Made by a program: the position numbers and the translations under genes | The notes under the pieces: generated by a model | The model's input: only the letters and a program-made list of their open reading frames with translations | Database searches by the model: none | Told to the model about the DNA's origin: nothing | In this document: positions 1 to 5,529 of the stretch, in pieces | Position numbering within the stretch: position 1 is the stretch's first letter | Layout of the letters: every line of letters starts with the position of its first letter | Origin: Gammaproteobacteria bacterium | Lineage (GTDB): Bacteria > Pseudomonadota > Gammaproteobacteria > Steroidobacterales > GCA-2729495 | Direction of reading: 5' to 3' | NCBI GenBank assembly: GCA_023150055.1 | Contig: JAKLLP010000123.1 | Coordinates: 1-6,631, forward strand | Length of the DNA: 6,631 nucleotides

Positions 1-111
1 CGGCAGCGATTGACCGGTGAAGAGGCGAAAACCGATCTTTCGCAAAGCCAGCAGATCATTCGTCAGTTGCGCACGGAACTGGAAGAAATTCTCAAGATCC
101 TGCGCCGTTAG
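1..111 (+). CDS. C-terminal end of an unidentified protein (partial)
   Basis: An open frame enters from the left edge in frame 1 and stops at TAG 109-111, giving 36 residues. The visible tail is polar and heptad-like, with a run RQLRTELEEILKILRR at the C-terminus, which suggests an amphipathic helix or the end of a coiled coil. I do not recognise the family and 36 residues are too few to assign one. The gene reads towards the tRNA and is probably an unrelated chromosomal neighbour of the accessory genes further right. That it is a real gene is inferred from the helix-like composition and the open frame at the edge; the frame is short enough that chance is not excluded. Confidence 0.5.
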   Translation, partial: RQRLTGEEAKTDLSQSQQIIRQLRTELEEILKILRR

Positions 112-129
112 CGCGGAATTGTTTCATCG

Positions 130-145
130 GCCCATCAAGGTGGGC
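130..145 (+). other. Small hairpin downstream of the left-edge gene
   Basis: GCCCA (130-134) and TGGGC (141-145) can pair around a 6-nt loop, 18 bp after the stop codon of the left-edge gene. No T-run follows, so it is at best a weak transcription terminator or mRNA 3' end structure. Confidence 0.25.
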
Positions 146-275
146 TATCATCCAAACCGCTCACTGTCGCCAGGTTGATGCGCATTGCGTCCGCGATGCG
201 GGTCGATAACGCTGATTCCGGCAGTGAACTGGTCCGGTTTGCAGAGAAACGGGCCTGGCTTATTGGCCCGGCGGT

Positions 276-352
276 CGGGGCGTGGCGCAGCCTGGTAGCG
301 CACCTGCATGGGGTGCAGGGGGTCGCAGGTTCAAATCCTGTCGCCCCGACCA
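276..352 (+). tRNA. tRNA-Pro(GGG)
   Basis: A complete 77-nt cloverleaf can be folded by eye. The acceptor stem CGGGGCG (276-282) pairs perfectly with CGCCCCG (342-348), followed by discriminator A349 and an encoded CCA (350-352). The D-arm pairs GCGC with GCGC. The anticodon stem is CCTGC (303-307) with GCAGG (315-319) and the 7-base loop is ATGGGGT, giving anticodon GGG at 310-312 with G37. The T-arm is GCAGG-TTCAAAT-CCTGT. C1-G72 with A73 and G37 are bacterial proline identity features. It reads CCC, and CCU by wobble. A 6-bp hairpin, CGGGCC (250-255) with GGCCCG (265-270), sits just upstream in the leader. A weak promoter match is TTGCAG (239-244) with TATTGG (261-266). No T-rich terminator follows. 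Confidence 0.96.
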
Positions 353-476
353 TTTCAACGTGGGGGTATTCGGGCGACATGGTTCAATACCCGGTCCTGA
401 ATACCGATAGGCTGGTAATTTCCGCGGACGCGACAAGAACGGCGCAGTCGCATCGTGCCCGTCAGATGGGCGTTTT

Positions 477-501
477 GTGCAGACCACGGAGTGGTCTACA
501 C
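477..501. repeat. 25-bp near-perfect palindrome, possible regulator site
   Basis: AGACCAC (481-487) and GTGGTCT (491-497) flank a 3-nt centre GGA. The symmetry continues outward past one mismatch with GTG (477-479) and CAC (499-501), so 10 of 11 arm positions pair. No T-run follows on either strand, so it is not an obvious terminator. It ends about 40 bp upstream of the possible -35 box at 542-547, where an activator or auxiliary operator could sit. The function is inference. Confidence 0.4.
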
Positions 502-541
502 CCTTGCTGCAACGTCAGGTGGGGTTTCAAGGCGCACATTC

Positions 542-577
542 TTGATGCAAGCATCCTATTGTCATGATAACATGACA
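542..577 (+). promoter_or_regulatory. Possible promoter overlapped by an 18-bp palindromic operator
   Basis: TGTCATG (560-566) and CATGACA (571-577) form a perfect 7-bp inverted repeat around ATAA (567-570), typical of a site for a dimeric helix-turn-helix repressor of the GntR, TetR or MarR type. A weak sigma70-like pair, TTGATG (542-547) and GATAAC (566-571) with an 18-bp gap, would place the -10 box inside the palindrome, so a bound repressor would block RNA polymerase. The site is 52 bp upstream of the oxygenase start at 630. The palindrome is seen directly; the promoter assignment and regulator class are inferred. No regulator gene lies in the window. Confidence 0.5.
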
Positions 578-629
578 TTTCGGATCGACCATTCAAAGGC
601 ACCCAGCCCTCTATAGCAGGAGACCAGCC

Positions 630-1695
630 ATGCTGATCAATAACTGGTACGTAGCTGCCGCCGCCCACGAAGTCTCGGCGAAAAAGCCCATCGGCGTCCG
701 CATGCTTTGCTGTGATTTCGTCCTCTTCCGTGATGACAAAGGCAGGGCGGTCTGTCTCAGCGGAGTGTGCTGAATTCAACGGTTCGGGACAATGTACCCT
801 GATCCCCTCGCACGGTCCGGAAAGTGCCGTCCCCAAACGCGTCAGGGTGGACAGCTATCCGACACAGGAGAAGTACGGCTGGGTCTGGGTTTTTCTTGGA
901 GACCTGCCGGAGTCGGAACGACCAAAGATTCCAGAACTTTTCCCGGAGTATGAGGACACCGCCGGCTGGCACCGTATTCCTTACGGTTTCGAAGCCAAAG
1001 CGAACTGGATGCGTTTCGAGGAGAACTCTCTCGATACGGCCCATACCCAGTTCGTGCACCGCGCGTTTGGCAGCAAGCGGACGCCAAAGCTCGAAAACTT
1101 CCCGATCGAGACCAGGGAGTGGGGGGCCAAGGTGACCCGAACCAAGCCGGCACCCAAGCCCGACCAGAAGACCGGAAAAATGGCCGAGCTGCTGTCGGTC
1201 GAGCGGCGCACTACGACCGTGACGCTGGAGTTCAGCCTGGTGGGGCTCTGTCATCGCATCCAGCCGACATTTAAAGAAGGAATGAGCCAGATCAACTTCA
1301 CGGCGAGAACGCCGATCGACCAGAAGCGCAGCCGTGCCATCGGCTGGCAGGCCCGGAACTACCTCAAGGAGCCCGAGCACGATGCAGAAAGAATGGCGCA
1401 GATCCTGATTGCCGTGGAGGAGGATCTCTCCGTGGTGGAAACGGTCGTGCCGCCTCTCACGCCGCCCTCACTGACCGACGAGTTCCTGGTCGAGACCGAT
1501 AGCATGGAGGTCGCATTCCGCAAGGCGTGCTGGAAGTGGGCCAACAAGGGCTGGGAAATCGACATGGATAAGTTTGAAGAACTCAGCAAGTCCAACGTAC
1601 TTGTCATTCCGTCACCGGAACGGCGCGCGGACCCGAAGAACTGGGTACACAAGAGCATACCTCTCAAGCCGGTGGGGTCACGGCCGGGCGAGTAA
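630..1695 (+). pseudogene. Rieske non-heme iron oxygenase, Rieske centre deleted and frame broken
   Basis: The start is ATG 630, with AGGAGA at 618-623 six bases upstream. The first 47 codons match the N-terminus of VanA/phthalate-type oxygenases (MLINNWYVAA..., then CLSGVC) and end at TGA 771-773. From 772 the next frame resumes inside the same family with EFNGSGQC and runs to TAA 1693-1695. Family members here have C-x-H-R-G, about 16 residues, then C-P-x-H-G-W; only the first Cys (codon 768-770) remains. About 25 codons appear lost, leaving one extra base. The catalytic domain is otherwise intact: GWVWVFLGDLPE, ENSLDTAHTQFVH with bridging Asp (1033) and iron ligands His 1042 and His 1057, and the third ligand Asp 1423 in EEDLSVVE. 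An intact relative would hydroxylate or O/N-demethylate an aromatic or similar ring compound, taking electrons from a reductase not seen here. Calling 712-1695 (GTG start) as an intact gene would be wrong: its first 20 codons are out of frame with the family and it has no Rieske domain. Confidence 0.88.
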
Positions 1696-1767
1696 TGTCG
1701 TGTCCTGCGTTTCATGAGTCATAGATGAGTAGGTCACGCCCACACGGCGAGTCCTGGCTGAGTAATA

Positions 1768-1774
1768 GAGGGAG
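1768..1774 (+). promoter_or_regulatory. Ribosome binding site of the cupin gene
   Basis: GAGGGAG lies nine bases before ATG 1784 and decides that start. The 88-bp gap after the oxygenase stop contains no clear promoter or terminator, so the cupin gene is probably co-transcribed with the oxygenase remnant. Confidence 0.6.
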
Positions 1775-1783
1775 CGCAAGCCG

Positions 1784-2767
1784 ATGCCACGGCCCCACAT
1801 AGAGCCCTTCGTCGACCGGGATGTTTCATTCAAGCGACTGAGGCTACCCGGCTTCGGTCGCGGCATGCACTACAAGGTGCTCAGCCTGGACACGGAGAGC
1901 GGTGCCTGTTCGCTGACGGTGCGCTTCGACGCGGGTTATCGGCGCCCGCCCGGCATGAGCTACTCGGAGATGGAGTTGTTCATCCTGGCGGGCTCGATCA
2001 GCTACGGAGACGTGACTTACGGGAAGGGCAATTACTTTTTCGTGCCACCTGGGGTGGCCATGCCGGCCATGACGTCTGAACGAGGAGCCGAGGCCCTGCT
2101 CTTCTACAATTACGGGGAACCGAGTTTTCTCGAGTCAGATGAAGATCATTCCGAGGCGCTCCGCGACCAGTTGATCATCGTCGATGCTTACGAAGGGCTT
2201 CAATGGCGGATTGCCGATTTCGTGCGTCCCTCGGTTGCTCCCGGCTGCATGGTCAAGCTGCTGCGTTCGGACCCGCTCACGCACGCCCACTCGCTCTTGT
2301 ACTGTATGACACCCAACTACTGGCAGGACAATATCTCCTACCATGATTGTGCCGAGGAGAGCTACCACATCTACGGAACCTCCTCGATGATGCAGTTCGG
2401 CGATCTGCCGACCGGCGGTTACTTCTGGCGGCCCGCATGGATCAACCACGGGGCATTCGCGAGTGAACTTGGAGTGCTCGGCTTCGGGCGAACGGACAGC
2501 ACCCTGCATAACTACTTTCATTTCAACCCCTGGAGTACCCCAGAGGAAAACAGGCAACGGGCGGCAGCCCAACTGCGCAGGTACAAGCCCAATCTCTACG
2601 AGTGGATCCGTTCGCCGGACGGGCATAACCACCCGCATGACTTTGAGCATCCTGGTTACGATTACGATTCAGGCGTGGAAATGGATCATGAGCATCGGCA
2701 CGAGGACGGTCAGCCGCATTCTCACGGTAAAAAGGCCCGATCGCGGCGCAGATCGACGCGGGCGTAG
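1784..2767 (+). CDS. Two-domain cupin protein with histidine-rich C-terminal tail
   Basis: This 327-residue soluble protein has no signal peptide or membrane segment. It reads as two cupin beta-barrels, resembling DUF4437/ChrR-like bicupins. Domain 1 (about residues 41-110) has the cupin rhythm (SEMELFILAGSISYG, then GNYFFVPPGVAMPAM) but lacks the HxH and final His metal ligands, so it is probably structural. Domain 2 (about 154-240) keeps likely ligands: H187 in SYHD, E192 or H195 nearby, and H222 in INHGAF. Residues 281-314 form a tail with nine histidines among Asp and Glu, followed by a basic end KKARSRRRSTRA. Bicupins include dioxygenases, isomerases and metal-dependent sensors; no reaction can be assigned. 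Its place right behind a ring-oxygenase gene makes a catabolic role, such as ring cleavage or product handling, a reasonable guess. It stops 8 bp from the convergent nitrilase-like gene. Confidence 0.85.
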   Translation: MPRPHIEPFVDRDVSFKRLRLPGFGRGMHYKVLSLDTESGACSLTVRFDAGYRRPPGMSYSEMELFILAGSISYGDVTYGKGNYFFVPPGVAMPAMTSERGAEALLFYNYGEPSFLESDEDHSEALRDQLIIVDAYEGLQWRIADFVRPSVAPGCMVKLLRSDPLTHAHSLLYCMTPNYWQDNISYHDCAEESYHIYGTSSMMQFGDLPTGGYFWRPAWINHGAFASELGVLGFGRTDSTLHNYFHFNPWSTPEENRQRAAAQLRRYKPNLYEWIRSPDGHNHPHDFEHPGYDYDSGVEMDHEHRHEDGQPHSHGKKARSRRRSTRA

Positions 2768-2775
2768 TGGCCGTG

Positions 2776-3834
2776 TCAGATCAGGCCGCGACGCCCAAGG
2801 CGCTCGATCGTCTGCAGCTGGGTAGCTCGCAGACTCTCGGAGTTGGCAGTTGGGTGATCGCGCAACTGGCTTTTGCGATGGAAGTCAGCCTCACGATAGC
2901 TCGCAGCGAATGCTTGCAGCGGTTGCCTCACCAGCGGGTTCGACAGGCCGGCCTGCCGCCGGCGAGACCTGAGGGCCCCCAGGTCGATCACTGAGTGCGC
3001 TGTGGAGCTTTCGCCCCCCGGGGATGCCGCGGCGAGCACTCTGCCTTCGAAGTCGACGATCTTTGACATACCCGTGCTCGACTGGGCGGGCAGGGCGGTG
3101 CCGGCAACCCCTGCAGTGTTGGCCGAAATGATGTAGGCCATATTCTCGACGGCACGGGCTCGCTTGGCGATGTCCTTTGCGGTTGGCAACGCGCTGCCCA
3201 TCTCACTGGTCGAGTGGAGCAGGATCTCGGCTCCGCGCATCGTCAGGCAGCGCGCTATTTCCGGGTAGAGGATCTCCTCGGAAGCAATAGCGGCTATCCG
3301 CCCGATCGGAGTGGCCACGACCGGGAAAAGTGACTCGGTGCCGTACACGTCGATGTAGCGCTCGAGCAGATCGTACGGCGAGGCTGTGAACAGGGAGATC
3401 AGACGCCGATAGCGCAGCAGGATGTTTCCCGAGGGTCCGATAAGGAAACTCGCCTGGAAATACAGCCCGGGGAAGTGAGGATCAGCTTCGTAGGCGTTAC
3501 CGCTAAGAAAGATATCGTTGACCACTGCAGTGCGGGCCAGTTGCTCGTACTCCGCACCACCCGGATCGAAAGCGGCCCTGCCGCGCCAGTCGGCAAACTC
3601 GCCCGATGGTGGCGCTCCCGTAAGGCAATACTCCGGCAGCACCGCGAGCCGAACGGGTAACCCCGTTTCAGCATCGATCTGCTCGATTGCGCCAGCGAGT
3701 GCTCGACCAATCCGCTCGATATTGCCGAGAATTCTGGCGCGGGCCGACATACGGTCGGCCGCGGCGACGGAGCGGGTAGTGATCTGTAGCGCGAGTGCCT
3801 GGAAGCGCGGATCCGAGTCGTCAGCGGACGTCAT
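2776..3834 (-). CDS. Nitrilase-superfamily protein lacking catalytic Cys and Lys
   Basis: Carbon-nitrogen hydrolase fold, 352 residues from ATG 3834, chosen because GGAGAG (3845-3850) lies ten bases upstream; an in-frame ATG at 3852 adds six residues but has no convincing ribosome site and abuts an inverted-repeat element. Family landmarks are clear: the first active-site Glu in LAVLPEYCLTG (E68, codon 3631-3633), the lysine region LLRYRRLIS, and the nucleophile elbow IAAIASEEILYPEIARCL followed by RGAEILLHSTSE. Active members use a Glu-Lys-Cys triad to hydrolyse nitriles or amides. Here the Lys position is Arg (R144, codon 3403-3405) and the Cys position is Ser (S185, TCC at 3280-3282). The frame is intact, so this looks like a pseudoenzyme or an altered hydrolase rather than a decayed gene. 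The substrate is unknown. It is convergent with the cupin gene. Confidence 0.87.
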   Translation of the reverse strand: MTSADDSDPRFQALALQITTRSVAAADRMSARARILGNIERIGRALAGAIEQIDAETGLPVRLAVLPEYCLTGAPPSGEFADWRGRAAFDPGGAEYEQLARTAVVNDIFLSGNAYEADPHFPGLYFQASFLIGPSGNILLRYRRLISLFTASPYDLLERYIDVYGTESLFPVVATPIGRIAAIASEEILYPEIARCLTMRGAEILLHSTSEMGSALPTAKDIAKRARAVENMAYIISANTAGVAGTALPAQSSTGMSKIVDFEGRVLAAASPGGESSTAHSVIDLGALRSRRRQAGLSNPLVRQPLQAFAASYREADFHRKSQLRDHPTANSESLRATQLQTIERLGRRGLI

Positions 3835-3854
3835 AGGCTGAAATCTCTCCATGA

Positions 3855-3940
3855 CCGCCCTTGCGGCGGGAGGTCTCCGCCGTCGCTCCCCGATACTCGC
3901 TTTGGGCGGAGACCCCCGCCTCCGGGCAAGCCGGAGGCGG
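3855..3940. repeat. Nested inverted-repeat element, REP/BIME-like
   Basis: Two inverted copies of a hairpin-forming module flank a 23-nt spacer (3882-3904). GGTCTCCGCC (3872-3881) pairs with GGCGGAGACC (3905-3914); past one bulged A3871, GGCGGG (3865-3870) pairs with CCCGCC (3915-3920). The right copy forms its own 10-bp hairpin, CCGCCTCCGG (3916-3925) with CCGGAGGCGG (3931-3940), loop GCAAG. The left copy forms the shorter CCGCC (3855-3859)/GGCGG (3865-3869) hairpin with loop CTTGC, the reverse complement of the right loop. The left copy therefore matches the right copy minus two mutually complementary 5-bp blocks. Large and local foldings exclude each other. No T-run follows on either strand. 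Paired inverted palindromes between genes resemble REP/BIME elements; an alternative is a leader structure for the nitrilase-like gene. Confidence 0.65.
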
Positions 3941-3979
3941 CAGGGCGTCAGCTCAAATTGCGGAACGCCACACCTGAGG

Positions 3980-4065
3980 CGATTTGCAGATAACCTTTTT
4001 GGAAATTATAAAACAAATAAAACAAGCACCTATGAATACATTCTCAGGTTCCATATTTGGTGATT
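3980..4065 (-). promoter_or_regulatory. AT-rich island with a perfect -10 hexamer, possible promoter of the nitrilase-like gene
   Basis: Positions 3991-4050 are only about a quarter G+C against about 60% elsewhere. On the minus strand TATAAT occurs at 4010-4005, about 170 bp upstream of ATG 3834. No good -35 box is found 16-18 bp away, so the call is weak. If used, the transcript leader would contain the whole 3855-3940 inverted-repeat element. The rest of the gap between 3853 and 4110 shows no gene. Confidence 0.35.
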
Positions 4066-4110
4066 TTCTGGCGCTGATGTCTCTCTACCGGCGCCCGCTC
4101 CAGACGATCA

Positions 4111-5376
4111 TCAGTGCTCCGCGTGGCGGGTAATGTGACCGATCGTGATCGCAGGGATGTCCTCTCCGCGCAGATGGCGATCCTCGATGCCAAGCAGGAT
4201 CGGCTCGGCCGCCCGGCGGTAGATATTCACTTTGGCGTTGAAAACGTTGTGAGTCAGCCCGTGCTTGTCGTTGATGGCCAGTCTGCGCACGGTAAAAGTG
4301 CCATCGGCCTGGGCACGTCCGGTGAGGTAGCACTTGATCGATTCAATTGACTCGCCGGACAACTCCAGCCCGCTCAGGCGGGAGAGGTCCGTCTGGGCAA
4401 GATCGACGAAGTCGACGGCATTGACGCGCCGGGTGCCGGCTGCGGGATCCTCGCTGACGGGCAGCTCGGCATCGAATGCTCCCATGAGTATCTGGCCAGG
4501 CATGGCACGCTCGACCATACGGGCAAGCTCGATGGTCACTTCGCCGACGATCTGTGTGGAGAGGGTCGGATTCAGTTCCTCTGCGTGATGAAACTCATAA
4601 CATCCCCCGATGTGGAAACAAGCGCGCAGCAGCGGAACGGTGCGCGCGCGTGCTTTCCTGCGTGCGATTGCGTTGTCGGCAAGAACCAGGTGCATCAGGT
4701 GGTAGAGACTGGTGTTGGCGGCTATGCCGGAGTCCCGGCTCCATATGTAAAAGCCGTCGCCGGTCCCTGACCTCGAGAAACTTACCCGCCACCTGCTTTC
4801 GAGCATCTTGCTATAAGCGGAGTTGAGCGAATAAGCGAGGCTGTTGAGCTGCGTCATCTGCTCGAACGGTCCCAGCAGGCTGAAGCCGACGATGTCGAAC
4901 AGGGCGACAGCCCGGCCTGGGACGTAACTGACACCGAAACGCCGGATCATGCGGTCGAGAAGCTCGGCTTCCTGCGGGGAGCCGGACAGCGGATAACGCA
5001 GCGGAACCGGTACCGGTTCCACGTCGAGCAGACGCGCGGCGTTGGTCATCTGACGCGCGCAAAAGCGGCGGCTGCCGGTCAGCAGCCGGTCCAGGAATTC
5101 GTGATGCCCGCTGCGCAAATCAGCGCTGCCTCGTGTCGCTCTGGCGTTGTAATCTGCGATCGCATAATGAGGGGTGACAAGCAGCAGGAGATCGCGATCA
5201 CGCAGGCACCATGCGAGCAGCAGGTTGCCGCCAAGGCGCCAGTGACGGTGCAGCTGCCGCTCGAGGTCGAGGAAAGAGGCGCGTTGCCGCGCATCGAGAC
5301 GCAGCCCCGAGTCCTCGATGTCCCTCGCAAAGACGCTTTCGGTAGACGAGAAAGTTGCCGGGAACATATGCTCCAT
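4111..5376 (-). CDS. Class III nucleotide cyclase homologue with non-standard substrate residues
   Basis: The frame gives 421 residues from ATG 5376, preferred because GAGGAA (minus strand, 5386-5381) sits four bases upstream; ATG 5442 would add 22 residues but has no ribosome site. Residues 1 to about 150 match no domain I know and contain no clear membrane segment. A class III adenylate/guanylate cyclase domain follows: VALFDIVGFS with metal Asp D161 (codon 4894-4896), SGTGDGFYIW with metal Asp D207 (4756-4758), ACFHIGG, then TQIVGEVTIELARMVERAMPGQILMG. Aligned by eye, the adenine-selecting Lys is S203, the partner Asp is Q275 and the transition-state Asn is I282, while the transition-state Arg (R286) stays. 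A C-terminal part of about 100 residues includes DKHGLTHNVFNAKVNIYRR. It may make a cyclic nucleotide with unusual specificity or be an inactive sensor; no activity can be claimed. Confidence 0.75.
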   Translation of the reverse strand: MEHMFPATFSSTESVFARDIEDSGLRLDARQRASFLDLERQLHRHWRLGGNLLLAWCLRDRDLLLLVTPHYAIADYNARATRGSADLRSGHHEFLDRLLTGSRRFCARQMTNAARLLDVEPVPVPLRYPLSGSPQEAELLDRMIRRFGVSYVPGRAVALFDIVGFSLLGPFEQMTQLNSLAYSLNSAYSKMLESRWRVSFSRSGTGDGFYIWSRDSGIAANTSLYHLMHLVLADNAIARRKARARTVPLLRACFHIGGCYEFHHAEELNPTLSTQIVGEVTIELARMVERAMPGQILMGAFDAELPVSEDPAAGTRRVNAVDFVDLAQTDLSRLSGLELSGESIESIKCYLTGRAQADGTFTVRRLAINDKHGLTHNVFNAKVNIYRRAAEPILLGIEDRHLRGEDIPAITIGHITRHAEH

Positions 5377-5380
5377 CATA

Positions 5381-5386
5381 TTCCTC
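5381..5386 (-). promoter_or_regulatory. Ribosome binding site deciding the cyclase-like start
   Basis: On the minus strand GAGGAA lies four bases before ATG 5376. Another ATG (5379) directly precedes it but is only one base from the site, and the upstream ATG at 5442 has none. Confidence 0.5.
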
Positions 5387-5433
5387 GTCGACGGTGGCTT
5401 GCAGGCCGACACTGCGCCGGCAGCTGAGTTGCC

Positions 5434-5444
5434 TGATAACATGA
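5434..5444. promoter_or_regulatory. Possible second copy of the operator half-site
   Basis: TGATAACATGA is identical to 565-575 inside the 18-bp palindrome upstream of the oxygenase, but the left arm is degenerate here (CCTG instead of CATG). It lies in the divergent region between the cyclase-like gene and the FAD dehydrogenase gene, 58 bp from ATG 5376 and 86 bp from ATG 5530. A shared regulator is possible. An 11-bp match may be chance. Confidence 0.25.
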
Positions 5445-5529
5445 GGGCAGCTGCGAACCGTACTTGATGGGCTGGTGCGCACGCAAGCCGCGACCGCCGC
5501 GCTCGTTTCAGTCACATCCGGAATTAACG

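Larger units (their letters stand above)
353..629. other. Gene-free region between tRNA-Pro and the oxygenase pseudogene
   Basis: No convincing coding frame is present; the open frames crossing this stretch also cross the tRNA or run antisense to the oxygenase. It holds an inverted repeat GGGTATT (364-370)/AATACCC (386-392) with a 15-nt loop and no T-run, a 25-bp near-palindrome at 477-501, an 18-bp perfect palindrome at 560-577 over a possible promoter, and the ribosome binding site of the next gene at 618-623. It most likely contains the control region for the downstream unit. Confidence 0.6.

Noticed and set aside
364..392. Inverted repeat GGGTATT/AATACCC after the tRNA as a terminator
   Set aside because: The loop is 15 nt, the stem is only 7 bp and no T-run follows.
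175..567. Open frame of 130 codons on the plus strand
   Set aside because: It runs through the tRNA-Pro gene and the palindromic control region and has no protein-like pattern.
772..777. GAATTC (EcoRI site) exactly at the oxygenase deletion junction, hinting at a cloning artefact
   Set aside because: The bases also encode Glu-Phe in the frame expected after the HGW motif, and an EcoRI-to-EcoRI loss would need the same site just after the first Rieske Cys, where relatives encode x-H-R-G. Not excluded without reads.
757..1380. Minus-strand open frame of 207 codons opposite the oxygenase
   Set aside because: It lies antisense to clear oxygenase catalytic-domain sequence and shows no recognisable motif.
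712..1695. An apparently intact 327-residue oxygenase starting at GTG 712
   Set aside because: Its first 20 codons are the out-of-frame reading of the real N-terminal coding sequence from ATG 630, there is no ribosome site, and the family similarity starts only at 772.
3916..3940. Strong 10-bp hairpin as a rho-independent terminator for the cyclase-like gene
   Set aside because: No T-run follows on either strand, and the hairpin is part of the larger nested inverted repeat.
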